Shown in pieces: positions 8,054-16,278 of a stretch of 64,000 nt of DNA (positions are counted from its first letter, which is position 1; each line of letters starts with the position of its first letter). A program made the translations under genes and the position numbers. The notes below the pieces were generated by a model. The model was not told where the DNA came from, did not search any database, and saw only the letters and a list, made by a program, of their open reading frames with translations. This DNA comes from Kitasatospora humi (GTDB taxonomy: Bacteria; Actinomycetota; Actinomycetes; Streptomycetales; Streptomycetaceae), in assembly GCF_020907985.1 (NCBI RefSeq), contig NZ_JAJJPA010000017.1, positions 62,001 to 126,000 of the forward strand, written 5' to 3'.

Positions 8054-9692
8054 GGATCTCCTCGAAGACACCGTCCAGCGAACTCGTCAGGGCGTCGAAC
8101 AGCCGCCCGCCGGTGAGGTCCGCGATGCCCTGCAACTGGTCCTTGGCGCCCTCGCCGAACAGGATCGGGAAGACCGGGATCGCCTGCTGGCCCTGCGGCA
8201 GCGCCCGGTAGAACGCGGTGAAGTCGCTCGCCGTGGCGCCCTCGTTGCTCTCGCCGTCGGTCATCAGCACGATCGAGGTGAACCGGTCGTCACCGGCCTG
8301 CGCCTGCTGGGCGGCGAGTTCGCGGTAGGCGGCCTCCAGGGTGTCGTAGATGGCCGTGCCGCCGCCGGCCGACAGGCTCTGCACGTCGGAGTCGATCGCG
8401 GCCAGCTCGGGCTGCGGGTCGTCGGCCGGGACCTGGTGGACCTTCTCCCACTTCACCGCGTCGGCGAAGGAGACCAGGGTGACCTCCTCGCGGTCGCGGA
8501 ACCCGTCCACGCTGTGGCTGCCGTCCGCGCCGGTGAGCAGGCCCAGCGCCTTCTTCAGGTTCGTCAGGCGGTCGCCCGCCATCGAGCCCGAGGTGTCCAG
8601 CACGTAGAGCGTGCGGGAAGGCCGGCGCAGCTGGTTCTGGTAGGCCGACAGCAGCCCGTCCGCCACCGGACGGCTGCCGGGGAAGGGGAGTTCGGGCCGC
8701 CGGTCGGTGCCCAGCCCGGTGCCCGGCTGCACACCGGCGACCACCGGGCGGCGCTCGGTGGTGTCGGTGATCTTGCGTTGGGTGTCCTGGCGCAGCAGGT
8801 AGGCGGTCAGCCGGCCGAACGCGTCCTTGGCCCGCGGCGAGGCCGAACTCAGCAGCGTGAGCGGGTAGTCCGCGGAGACCACGCCGTCGGTCGGGCGGAT
8901 CACCGTCAGCTGGGCGTCGCTCGGCAGCGAACGGTTGAGCTCCAGCAGCACCGACTCGTAGTTGACCAGCGCGCCCACCTGGGCGCCGGTGCCGCCCGTC
9001 GCGGTGCGCTGGTAGGCCTGGGCCAGCCAGCCGGAGGAGCCCGAGGTGAGCTTCTGCCCCGAGAAGAAGGCGCGCAGCGCGGGGGAGGCCTTGGCCACGT
9101 CGGCGTCGGTGAGCGCGGCCTGGGCGCCGGAGAACGCCGAAGCCAGCCCGATCAGCGCGGACAGCCCGGAGTTGGACTGGGCGGGGTCGGTCATCCCGAA
9201 GGTCAGCTTGCCCTGGCTGACGGCGTCGCCGATCTGCGACCAGCTGACCTTGGCCGGATCCCAGCCGAGGCCGGAGAGGACCGACGAGCGCACCCCGAAC
9301 GCCACCGGGGAGACCATCACCGGCGTCTCGGAGAGCAGCTTGCCGGCCGCCGCCTGGTCGAGCCGCAGGTAGCGGTTGGACGGGAACCAGAGCGCGTCGT
9401 ACGCCCCGTCCGCCCGGCCGCTGCTGACCGTGTTCGCGCCGTCCAGGGTGCCGGTGGAGGTGAGCTCGACGGTGACCCCGGTGGCCTTTCGGGCGTCGTC
9501 CAGGATCGGCTGCATGTCCTGCAGTTCGCTGCCGCCCAGCACGCGCAGGGTGTACGGCGCCCCGCTCGGTGCGGGGGCGGCGCTGCCGCTCGGGGCCGGC
9601 TCGGGCGCGGAGTGGCCGCTGCAGGCGGTGACGGCGGTCAGCAGCACCGCCAGGGCGCCGAGGGCGGCGCGGCGCGGCAGGTGGCGGGTCAT
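8040..9692 (-). CDS. lipoprotein with extracellular binding-protein and VWA domains
   Basis: A 550-residue predicted lipoprotein, with signal peptide ending at C24 (LTAVTACSG). Residues about 40-340 resemble a periplasmic-type solute-binding domain (YTLRVLGGSELQDMQPIL, DALWFPSNRY, PVAFGVR, GLSALIGLASA). Residues about 360-545 form a von Willebrand A domain whose MIDAS is complete: D366-x-S-x-S in LDTSGSMAGDRL, a Thr region near GGGTAIYDTLEAAY and the late Asp in LMTDGESNEG. Such fusions should bind a metal-dependent protein ligand at the cell surface; the ligand is unknown. ATG 9692 was chosen for AGGAG 8 nt upstream over the ATG at 9710. It follows the preceding gene by 14 nt. Confidence 0.8.
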   Translation of the reverse strand: MTRHLPRRAALGALAVLLTAVTACSGHSAPEPAPSGSAAPAPSGAPYTLRVLGGSELQDMQPILDDARKATGVTVELTSTGTLDGANTVSSGRADGAYDALWFPSNRYLRLDQAAAGKLLSETPVMVSPVAFGVRSSVLSGLGWDPAKVSWSQIGDAVSQGKLTFGMTDPAQSNSGLSALIGLASAFSGAQAALTDADVAKASPALRAFFSGQKLTSGSSGWLAQAYQRTATGGTGAQVGALVNYESVLLELNRSLPSDAQLTVIRPTDGVVSADYPLTLLSSASPRAKDAFGRLTAYLLRQDTQRKITDTTERRPVVAGVQPGTGLGTDRRPELPFPGSRPVADGLLSAYQNQLRRPSRTLYVLDTSGSMAGDRLTNLKKALGLLTGADGSHSVDGFRDREEVTLVSFADAVKWEKVHQVPADDPQPELAAIDSDVQSLSAGGGTAIYDTLEAAYRELAAQQAQAGDDRFTSIVLMTDGESNEGATASDFTAFYRALPQGQQAIPVFPILFGEGAKDQLQGIADLTGGRLFDALTSSLDGVFEEIRGYQ

Positions 9693-9706
9693 CGGTCGGC
9701 TCCTCA

Positions 9707-10813
9707 TCACTGGTCCGCGGGAACGGCGCGGTTGACCAGCTGCTGCAGCAGATCGCTGGTGGGCGGCGGAGGTTGGGAGGTGCCCAGCGACCTCAGGTCG
9801 GCCGGGAACTGCTGGTTGCCCTTCTGCCGCAGGTCCGTGGCGAGCAGGCCGGGGTCGTTCTCCGGGCGGAAGCCGAACTGCGCCTCCAGCTTGACCAGGT
9901 CCGGGTCGTTCGCCAGTGCGGCGGACACCCTGGCCGCCTTGGGCGTCAACTCCACGACGGTGTGGTCACTCTGGATGTCGTAGTCCGGGTAGATGACGGC
10001 GGTGCCGGCGGGCAGCGTGCCGGCCAGCGCCTGCTCGGCGACTTCGGACTCGTACGTCCAGCTGAGCGGGCGTTCGGTGCCGGCCACGAAGTCGCGGAAC
10101 AACTGGTCACTGCTGGACAGCATGGCGCCTTGGGCGCTCATCAGCCTCTGCAGGACCGGTCCGATCCGGTCGATGTCGTTCTGACTGGCCACCACCTTCT
10201 GGCCGTTGCCCAGGTAGGACATCAGCGCCAGGTAGAGCGAGGCCGAGGAGGAGGTGCGCGGATCGGTGGTGGCGATGTAGATCTGGCCGGACAAGCCGGC
10301 CGGCCGGTCCTCCTGGTGCGGCAGAGCCGTCCAGGCCGTGCCGGCGGAGGCGGCGGCCCAGTAGGCCTGCATGTCCATCACCCACACGTTGTCGTCCTTC
10401 TTGGCGGCCAGCCCGTTCTGCCGCATGAACTCGGCCACCTCCGGAGTGGTCAGCACGACCAGCGGGGAGTAGAACGGCCGCACCTTGGTGGTGGTGATCG
10501 GGGTGGGGATCGAGTCGGCCGCCACCGAGCTGGCCGGGATCGCGAAATCGTAATCGCTGCCCTTGAGTTGGTCCTTCATCTGCCAGGATCCGGCGTGCTG
10601 GACGCTGACCTCGAGGCCGAGCTTGCCGAAGGCCCGCCGCACCTGGGGGCTGGCGAAGAAGTCCGCCTTCTCGGAGCCGATCAGCCCGGTGACGGCGGTC
10701 CGCGCCGCAGGCGCCGGGGACGGCCCGCAGCAGGACTTGGTGATCACGATGGCGGCCACGGCGGCCACCAGGGCGAGCGCCACCAGGATCCCCACCAACT
10801 GCTGCCGCCGCAT
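9707..10813 (-). CDS. membrane-anchored substrate-binding-like protein
   Basis: A 368-residue protein with an N-terminal membrane segment at residues 6-25, then CC and an extracytoplasmic domain. TGLIGSEKADFFASP, SDYDFAIPASS, RPFYSPLVVLTTPEVAEF and YIATTDPRTSSSASLYLAL resemble extracellular solute-binding proteins. No permease or ATPase is near, so it is probably not an importer component. It is the first gene of a leftward three-gene set with the binding/VWA lipoprotein and the small membrane protein. Pairing two binding-protein folds with a VWA domain suggests a surface complex, perhaps a sensor or adhesion assembly; this is inference. Confidence 0.75.
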   Translation of the reverse strand: MRRQQLVGILVALALVAAVAAIVITKSCCGPSPAPAARTAVTGLIGSEKADFFASPQVRRAFGKLGLEVSVQHAGSWQMKDQLKGSDYDFAIPASSVAADSIPTPITTTKVRPFYSPLVVLTTPEVAEFMRQNGLAAKKDDNVWVMDMQAYWAAASAGTAWTALPHQEDRPAGLSGQIYIATTDPRTSSSASLYLALMSYLGNGQKVVASQNDIDRIGPVLQRLMSAQGAMLSSSDQLFRDFVAGTERPLSWTYESEVAEQALAGTLPAGTAVIYPDYDIQSDHTVVELTPKAARVSAALANDPDLVKLEAQFGFRPENDPGLLATDLRQKGNQQFPADLRSLGTSQPPPPTSDLLQQLVNRAVPADQ

Positions 10814-11084
10814 CGGCGCCCCCCAAGGTCGGTCGGCCCAGGGCCGGTTGTCGGACCTGGAGCGTCCCCCCGGGCACCCAGCGGAGCACGTACCGGCGGT
10901 GAACCGGAGGTGAACAGCCCTTCACGGATCCGCATCGGACGACACGTCCGGCAAGGGTCAAGTCGACTTGGCTGAACCGGAACTCATCGTCCGTCAGAAA
11001 GTTCAACGAAGCTTTCAGGACCGGACATGTGACCGACCGTCGGAACGTCGTTGTTACGCGCGGGTAGTGCATACTCTCGGAACC

Positions 11085-12512
11085 ATGCGCCGAGCAAAAA
11101 TCGTCTGCACACTCGGGCCCGCCACGGATTCGTACGACCAGATCAAGGCCCTGGTCGACGCCGGGATGGACATCGCCCGACTCAATCTGAGCCACGGCTC
11201 CCACGCCGAGCACGAGGAACGGTACCGCCGGGTCCGCAAGGCCGCCGACGAGACCGGCCGCAGCGTCGGCATCCTGGTCGATCTTCAAGGCCCGAAGATC
11301 CGACTCGACACCTTCGCCGACGGGCCGGTACTCCTCGAACGCGGCGACGAGTTCACCATCACGGTGGAGGACGTCCCAGGTGACCGCTTCGGCTGCGGCA
11401 CCACCTACAAGGGCCTCGCCGCCGACGTCGGCCGCGGCGAGCGGATCCTGGTCGACGACGGCCGGGTCAGCCTGGAGGTCACCCATGTGGACGGGCCGAG
11501 GGTCCGCTGCATCGTCATCGAAGGAGGCCTGGTCTCCGACCACAAGGGCCTCAACCTGCCCGGAGTCGCCGTCTCGGTGCCCGCACTCAGCGACAAGGAC
11601 GTCGCCGACCTGCGCTGGGCCCTGCGGACCGGCGTCGACCTGATCGCCCTCTCGTTCGTCCGCAGCGGCAAGGACATCGAGGACGTGCACAGCGTGATGG
11701 CCGAGGAGGGGCGGTTCCTCCCGGTCATCGCCAAGGTGGAGAAGCCGCAGGCGGTGGACGCCCTGGACGGCATCGTGGCCGCCTTCGACGGCATCATGGT
11801 GGCCCGCGGCGACCTGGGCGTGGAGATGCCGCTGGAACAGGTCCCACTGGTCCAGAAGCGCGCCATCAAGCTCGCCCGGCGCAACGCCAAGCCGGTCATC
11901 GTCGCCACCCAGATGCTCGACTCGATGATCAACGCCTCCCGGCCCACCCGCGCCGAGGCCTCCGACGTGGCCAACGCCGTGCTCGACGGCACCGACGCCG
12001 TGATGCTCTCCGGTGAGACCTCGATCGGCAAGTACCCGATCGAGACGGTCAAGACCATGGGCCGGATCATCCAGGCGGCCGAGGAGGACGTGCTGGCCGC
12101 CGGCCTGCCGCCGCTGACCGCCGGCAGCAAGCCGCGCACCCAGGGCGGCGCGGTGGCCCGGGCGGCGGCCGAGATCGGCGACTTCCTGCACGCCAAGTAC
12201 CTGATCGCCTTCACCCAGTCCGGCGACACCGCGCGCCGCCTCACCCGCTACCGCAGCCCGATCCCGGTGCTCGCCTTCACCTACGAGCAGGCGGTGCGCA
12301 GCCAGTTGGCCCTCACCTGGGGCGTGGAGACCTTCCTCGGCCCGTTCGTGCCCACCACCGACGAGATGGTCGCCCAGGTCGACGCCCAACTGCTCAGCCT
12401 GGGGCGCTGCGAGCGCGGCGACATCGTGATCATCACCGCCGGTTCACCGCCCGGAGTCGCCGGCTCCACCAACCTGGTGCGGGTGCACCACGTGGGCGAG
12501 TGGGACAACTGA
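11085..12512 (+). CDS. pyk: pyruvate kinase
   Basis: A 475-residue enzyme converting phosphoenolpyruvate and ADP to pyruvate and ATP, the last step of glycolysis. The N-terminus MRRAKIVCTLGPAT, LNLSHGSHAEHEERYRRVR, DLQGPKIRLDTF, the catalytic-lysine signature VIAKVEKPQAVDALDGI, MVARGDLGVEMP and ATQMLDSMI are all intact, followed by the C-terminal allosteric domain. ATG 11085 was chosen at this conserved N-terminus; upstream in-frame sequence does not match the family and no clear Shine-Dalgarno is seen. The upstream gene diverges, leaving about 270 nt of regulatory sequence. A strong hairpin follows. Confidence 0.97.
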   Translation: MRRAKIVCTLGPATDSYDQIKALVDAGMDIARLNLSHGSHAEHEERYRRVRKAADETGRSVGILVDLQGPKIRLDTFADGPVLLERGDEFTITVEDVPGDRFGCGTTYKGLAADVGRGERILVDDGRVSLEVTHVDGPRVRCIVIEGGLVSDHKGLNLPGVAVSVPALSDKDVADLRWALRTGVDLIALSFVRSGKDIEDVHSVMAEEGRFLPVIAKVEKPQAVDALDGIVAAFDGIMVARGDLGVEMPLEQVPLVQKRAIKLARRNAKPVIVATQMLDSMINASRPTRAEASDVANAVLDGTDAVMLSGETSIGKYPIETVKTMGRIIQAAEEDVLAAGLPPLTAGSKPRTQGGAVARAAAEIGDFLHAKYLIAFTQSGDTARRLTRYRSPIPVLAFTYEQAVRSQLALTWGVETFLGPFVPTTDEMVAQVDAQLLSLGRCERGDIVIITAGSPPGVAGSTNLVRVHHVGEWDN

Positions 12513-12525
12513 CCAGCTGAACAGC

Positions 12526-12562
12526 GGTGTTGGGGCAGTGCGCCGCGCACCGCCCCAACACC
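12526..12562. terminator. terminator after pyk
   Basis: A 16-bp hairpin (12526-12541 with 12547-12562, one A-C mismatch, 5-nt loop) starts 14 nt after the pyk stop and lies between convergent genes. Confidence 0.85.
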
Positions 12563-12598
12563 CGAGGCCGGTGGTGCGAGAGCTGCGGGGCCGTGCGG

Positions 12599-13606
12599 TT
12601 AGGAGGAGGAGCGGCCGGCCACCGCGGTGCGGGCGATCTGGGTCAGCTTCGCCACCTCGAACGCGCTGTACGAACCACCGGCGAGCAGCGAGAACTTGAC
12701 GCCCTCCCGGCCGCCCGGGCGGCGGAACCCGTCGGGCAGCAGCCGGCGGTAGTGCTCGGCCGCCCGGTGGAAGAACTGCGGCCGCTCCGCCCGGCTGACA
12801 CAGCCGGCCAGGTCCAGCACGAACAGGTAGTGCTGGACCATCCGCCGGAACAGGAACGGACGCACCAGTTCCGCCGCGGTCAGCGACAGCCCGTCCAGCA
12901 GGTCGAAGCTGCGCTCGTACTGGTCGAAGAGGTCGAACTCGCTGGCCCCCGGCGAGGCGGCCGGGTGCACCGTCTGGCGGCGCCTCAGCTGCACCAGCTC
13001 ACCGGTCAGCGCCACCGCCCGCCGGGCCCGCAGCAGCGCCTGGTGCACCACCGCTATCTCCTCGTACCGACCGTCCGGGAACGCCAGCTGGGCCTCCATC
13101 CACAGCTCGCGGCCGATCAGCCGGTCCCAGGCCTGCGCGGGCACCCCGAACACCTCCGGCCGCTCGGCCGGCGTGAAGGCCGCCGTCCCGAGCCCGTCGA
13201 GCACCGCCTCCGCCGCACCCGGCCAGACCCGGTCCCGGTGCAGCCGGGTGTGCCCGAACAGCACCACCTCGGCGTCCGGCTCCGCGCGCAGCCGGTCGGC
13301 CAGGGTCAGGAACGCCCCCGGCATCACCAGGTGGTCGGCGTCCAGGAAGAGCAGGTAGCGCCCGCGCGCCCGCGCCGCCCCCGCGTTCCGCGCCCGGCCC
13401 ACCCCGACCGCCGCGTTCAACCGCAGCACCGACACCCGATCGTCCGCCGTCTGCGCGACCGTGGCCGGCGACTGCGCCGACGTGTCCGCCACCACGATCA
13501 CCTCGAACCCCCCGAAGGACTGGTCGAGGATCGAATCCAGGCACTCGGCCAGCTGTCCTTGCTGGTCATAGGCGGGAACGACGACGGAGAGGAGCGGCAG
13601 CGGCAT
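12599..13606 (-). CDS. family 2 glycosyltransferase
   Basis: A 335-residue GT-A fold glycosyltransferase. The N-terminus LSVVVPAYDQQGQLAECLDS, the segment FEVIVVADTSA, GVGRARNAGAARARG and the metal/UDP-sugar site D89-A-D91 (LLFLDADHL) are typical. The C-terminal 130 residues are helical and may shape acceptor binding; there are no membrane segments. Relatives build cell-wall or teichoic-acid-like polymers, but the acceptor cannot be predicted. ATG 13606 matches the family N-terminus; the ribosome-binding site is weak. It is convergent with pyk and looks monocistronic. Confidence 0.85.
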   Translation of the reverse strand: MPLPLLSVVVPAYDQQGQLAECLDSILDQSFGGFEVIVVADTSAQSPATVAQTADDRVSVLRLNAAVGVGRARNAGAARARGRYLLFLDADHLVMPGAFLTLADRLRAEPDAEVVLFGHTRLHRDRVWPGAAEAVLDGLGTAAFTPAERPEVFGVPAQAWDRLIGRELWMEAQLAFPDGRYEEIAVVHQALLRARRAVALTGELVQLRRRQTVHPAASPGASEFDLFDQYERSFDLLDGLSLTAAELVRPFLFRRMVQHYLFVLDLAGCVSRAERPQFFHRAAEHYRRLLPDGFRRPGGREGVKFSLLAGGSYSAFEVAKLTQIARTAVAGRSSS

Positions 13607-13780
13607 GACGCCAGAAGGTAGGTCGCCCCTTTGGCGGTGGCAAGCGGTGCGGGGGGGCCAAACCGGGCGAATGGTGACGAAGTGCCTGCCCTGCACACGA
13701 CATCCTCACTTGGTGGGCGGGGTGTCCGCACAGGCTGGGGGATTGCTGGGGAGGGGGCGTGCGGGGCGGCCGAGTGCGCG

Positions 13781-14563
13781 TCAGTACTTGGGGCCGATGT
13801 GCTGGTCCAGCAGGGCGACGCAGTCGCGGCGGGCGATGGAGATGTTCATAGCGCCTGACGGGCGGTGGGTGGACTTCCAGCGGATGCCGACCGCATCGAG
13901 CGTCGCGGTGAAGAGACGCAGGATGTCGGGGGACTTGTTGGTGAAGAAGTACCGCGGGTACTCGTGGCGTCGGGTGACGCCGTTGGTGGTGCGGGTCGCC
14001 CAGTTGACGATCCGGCAGCCATCGGCGTGGATCAGGCCGCGCAGCAGGCCCCACGGATGGGTGTTCACGATGGCCTGTTGCCACGGCACGAGGGAGACGT
14101 CGCGCTCGTGCTTGAGGCCGGGGCCGTGCTGGGGGAAGAGGCAGGGGAGGTGCTGGGAGTAGACCTTGACGTCATGGCAGCCGGTCCGGCGGACTCGGCA
14201 GGGCACGTTGTGTGGGAGGACATTGCGCACGGCCTGCTCGACTGAGTCCATGACGCCGGGCCACTTGTCGTCGCAGGTGATCACGAGCGTGTACGTGCGG
14301 CGCTGCTTGGGGCGGATTATGTGGCCGTCACCGAGGTAGAGGCCGAGCAGGTACGAGTAGGCGGGCTCGTCGAGTCGGTCTCCGTGGCAGTTCGGGCAGG
14401 TGGAGCGCTTCCGTCCCGGGAGCTCGCCGCGTTTCGCACGGTCGCCGTGCTTCCAAGAACCGATCGTGCCGTACGGTACGGCGAGCCGACGAGCCACCTC
14501 GGCGTTGCTGACGCCACTGCGCAGGAGGAGAACGGCTTCGTCGCGGATCGAGCGGTTGGTCAT
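13781..14563 (-). CDS. stand-alone HTH and LAGLIDADG endonuclease-like protein
   Basis: A 260-residue protein in three parts: an HTH at residues about 5-40 (RDEAVLLLRSGVSNAEVARR, then YGTIGSWKHG), a knuckle with C56/C59 and further His/Cys, and a region with two LAGLIDADG-like helices, YLLGLYLGDG (71-80) and LLRGLIHADG (173-182). Both helices keep the acidic residue near their ends, so catalysis is possible. This is the architecture of a monomeric homing endonuclease, but it is free-standing, with no intron or intein visible around it. It lies next to a tRNA gene in a gap of the core synteny, has low-GC upstream sequence and lacks a clear ribosome-binding site, hinting at a mobile or recently gained gene. 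It may also act as a regulator. Confidence 0.8.
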   Translation of the reverse strand: MTNRSIRDEAVLLLRSGVSNAEVARRLAVPYGTIGSWKHGDRAKRGELPGRKRSTCPNCHGDRLDEPAYSYLLGLYLGDGHIIRPKQRRTYTLVITCDDKWPGVMDSVEQAVRNVLPHNVPCRVRRTGCHDVKVYSQHLPCLFPQHGPGLKHERDVSLVPWQQAIVNTHPWGLLRGLIHADGCRIVNWATRTTNGVTRRHEYPRYFFTNKSPDILRLFTATLDAVGIRWKSTHRPSGAMNISIARRDCVALLDQHIGPKY

Positions 14564-14671
14564 GGGGCGAGCTTGGAGTATCGCCGGTTCATGAGTTCTG
14601 AAAATGATCAGAAATAACCCATGGCAGTGAACGTCGCCCGATTGGGGAAGAAAATCTCAACTAAAGGAAAG

Positions 14672-14744
14672 TACCCCGGGTGGGATTCGAACCCACGCTG
14701 TCGGTGGTTTGAGCACCGTGTCTCTTCCGCTGGACTACCGGGGC
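14672..14744 (-). tRNA. tRNA with anticodon CAA (Leu codon UUG), class I size
   Basis: On the minus strand a full cloverleaf of 73 nt: acceptor GCCCCGG pairs with CCGGGGT, D-stem of three pairs, anticodon stem CGGTG/CACCG around loop CTCAAAC (anticodon CAA), five-nt variable region ACAGC, T-arm GTGGG-TTCGAAT-CCCAC and discriminator A73. CCA is not encoded. CAA reads UUG, normally leucine, but bacterial tRNA-Leu is class II with a long variable arm of 80-90 nt. Here the arm is short, so charging identity is uncertain. It is divergent from the response regulator gene. Confidence 0.85.
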
Positions 14745-14843
14745 ATCCTCGGAATCGAAGGTGGCCTTCGACCCTGCGAGCCACCAACATACCGCGTCTT
14801 AGTACCCTCGTGCATGCACCCCCGGCCCGGAACGAGGAGTCAC

Positions 14844-15494
14844 GTGAGCACCGCCGACGAGCAGCCCCAGGCGCTGGAGACCGATTCGTCCCAGATCACC
14901 CGGATTGTGATCGCGGAGGACGAGGCGCTGATCCGGCTCGACCTCAAGGAGATGCTGGAGGAGGAGGGCTACACCGTGGTCGGCGAGGCCGGCGACGGGG
15001 AGACGGCGGTGCGGCTGGTCGAGGAGCTGAAGCCGGACCTGGCGATCTTCGACGTGAAGATGCCGGTCCTGGACGGGCTCTCGGCGGCCGAGCGGATCCA
15101 TGAGGCGCACCTGGCCCCGGTGCTGATGCTGACCGCGTTCTCGCAGCGGGAGCTGGTGGAGCGGGCGCGGGACGCCGGGGCGATGGCGTACATCGTCAAG
15201 CCGTTCTCCAAGAGCGACCTGGTGCCGGCGATCGAGATGGCGGTCTCGCGCTACACCGAGATGCGGGCGCTGGAGGGTGAGGTCGCGGACCTGACCAAGC
15301 GGCTGGAGACCCGCAAGCTGGTGGACCGGGCGAAGAGCGTGCTGCAGACCAAGTTCGGGCTGACCGAGCCGGCGGCGTTCCGGTGGATCCAGAAGACCTC
15401 GATGGACCGGCGGATGACGATGGCCGCGGTGGCCGAGGCCGTGATCGAGGAGGGCGAAGCCCAGGACCGCAAGAAGACCGAGGAACAGCAGTAG
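14844..15494 (+). CDS. pdtaR: ANTAR-domain response regulator (PdtaR-like)
   Basis: A 216-residue regulator with a receiver domain (phospho-acceptor D70 in LAIFDVKMPVLDG, T97, K119 in YIVKPF) and a C-terminal ANTAR RNA-binding domain at about 140-195 (RKLVDRAKSVLQ, FGLTEPAAFRWIQKTSMDRR). Known ANTAR regulators such as AmiR, NasR and mycobacterial PdtaR bind paired stem-loops in mRNA and prevent termination. The genomic place between pyk and polA matches mycobacterial Rv1626 (PdtaR), which supports the name. No partner histidine kinase is in the window. GTG 14844 has GAGGAG 4 nt upstream. Confidence 0.88.
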   Translation: MSTADEQPQALETDSSQITRIVIAEDEALIRLDLKEMLEEEGYTVVGEAGDGETAVRLVEELKPDLAIFDVKMPVLDGLSAAERIHEAHLAPVLMLTAFSQRELVERARDAGAMAYIVKPFSKSDLVPAIEMAVSRYTEMRALEGEVADLTKRLETRKLVDRAKSVLQTKFGLTEPAAFRWIQKTSMDRRMTMAAVAEAVIEEGEAQDRKKTEEQQ

Positions 15495-15508
15495 GAGCGG
15501 CGGGAGTT

Positions 15509-15537
15509 GTCGGCCGGCCGGCGCCGCAGCGGCCGAC
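15509..15537. terminator. hairpin between the ANTAR regulator and livF
   Basis: GTCGGCCG (15509-15516) pairs with CGGCCGAC (15530-15537) between convergent genes, 15 nt past the regulator stop. It is a likely shared terminator. Confidence 0.55.
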
Positions 15538-15558
15538 CGGGCGACGCCGTCGCGGTGT

Positions 15559-16278
15559 TCAGTCCTCCCCGAGGTAGGACCTGCGCACCGACTCGTCCCG
15601 CAGCAGCGCCGCGCCGGTGCCGCTGAGCACGATCCGGCCGGTCTGCATCACATAGCCCTGGTCGGAGAGCGAGAGCGCGGCCTGGGCGTTCTGTTCGACC
15701 AGCAGGACGGTGGTGCCGGCGGCCTTGAGCTCCACGATGGTCGCCATGATCTTCTGCATCATGAGCGGCGACAGGCCCATGGAGGGTTCGTCGAGCATCA
15801 GCAGCTTGGGGCGGGACATCAGGGCCCTGCCCATGGCGAGCATCTGCTGCTCACCGCCGGAGAGGGTGCCGGCGGCCTGCTTGCGGCGTTCACCCAGGAT
15901 CGGGAAGAGCGTGTAGGCGCGTTCGATGTCCTCGGTGATGCCGGGCTGGTCCTTGCGCAGGAACGCGCCGAGCAGCAGGTTCTCCTCGATGGTCATGCGC
16001 GGGAAGATGTGCCGGCCCTCGGGGGAGTGGGCCAGGCCCAGCGAGACGATCCGGTGGGCGGGCACGCTGCCGAGGGTGCGTCCGTCGAACCGGATGCTGC
16101 CGCCGACGGGGCGGAGCAGGCCGGAGAGGGTGCGCAGGGTGGTGGTCTTGCCGGCGCCGTTGGTGCCGATCAGGGTGGTGACCGAGCCCTCGGCGACGGT
16201 GAAGCTGATGCCCTTGACGGCTTCGATCTTGCCGTAGGCGACGCGGAGGTCCTCGACTTCGAGGAGTGCGGTGGTCAT
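15559..16278 (-). CDS. livF: branched-chain amino acid ABC transporter ATP-binding protein LivF
   Basis: A 239-residue ABC ATPase. Walker A (GTNGAGKTTT), Q-loop region GLAHSPEGRHIFPRMTIEENL, signature LSGGEQQML, Walker B LLMLDEPSMGLSP and H-loop region LLVEQNAQAALSLSD are all present. The EGRHIF and MTIEENL wording is diagnostic of LivF rather than LivG. It is the last gene of the leftward liv operon; its ATG overlaps the livG stop by 4 nt (ATGA), a sign of translational coupling and equal dosage of the two ATPases. Confidence 0.93.
   Translation of the reverse strand: MTTALLEVEDLRVAYGKIEAVKGISFTVAEGSVTTLIGTNGAGKTTTLRTLSGLLRPVGGSIRFDGRTLGSVPAHRIVSLGLAHSPEGRHIFPRMTIEENLLLGAFLRKDQPGITEDIERAYTLFPILGERRKQAAGTLSGGEQQMLAMGRALMSRPKLLMLDEPSMGLSPLMMQKIMATIVELKAAGTTVLLVEQNAQAALSLSDQGYVMQTGRIVLSGTGAALLRDESVRRSYLGED

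Noticed and set aside
14672..14744. Ordinary class II tRNA-Leu
   Set aside because: The variable arm is five nt, all stems close at 73 nt, and no long arm fits, so it cannot be a standard class II leucine tRNA.
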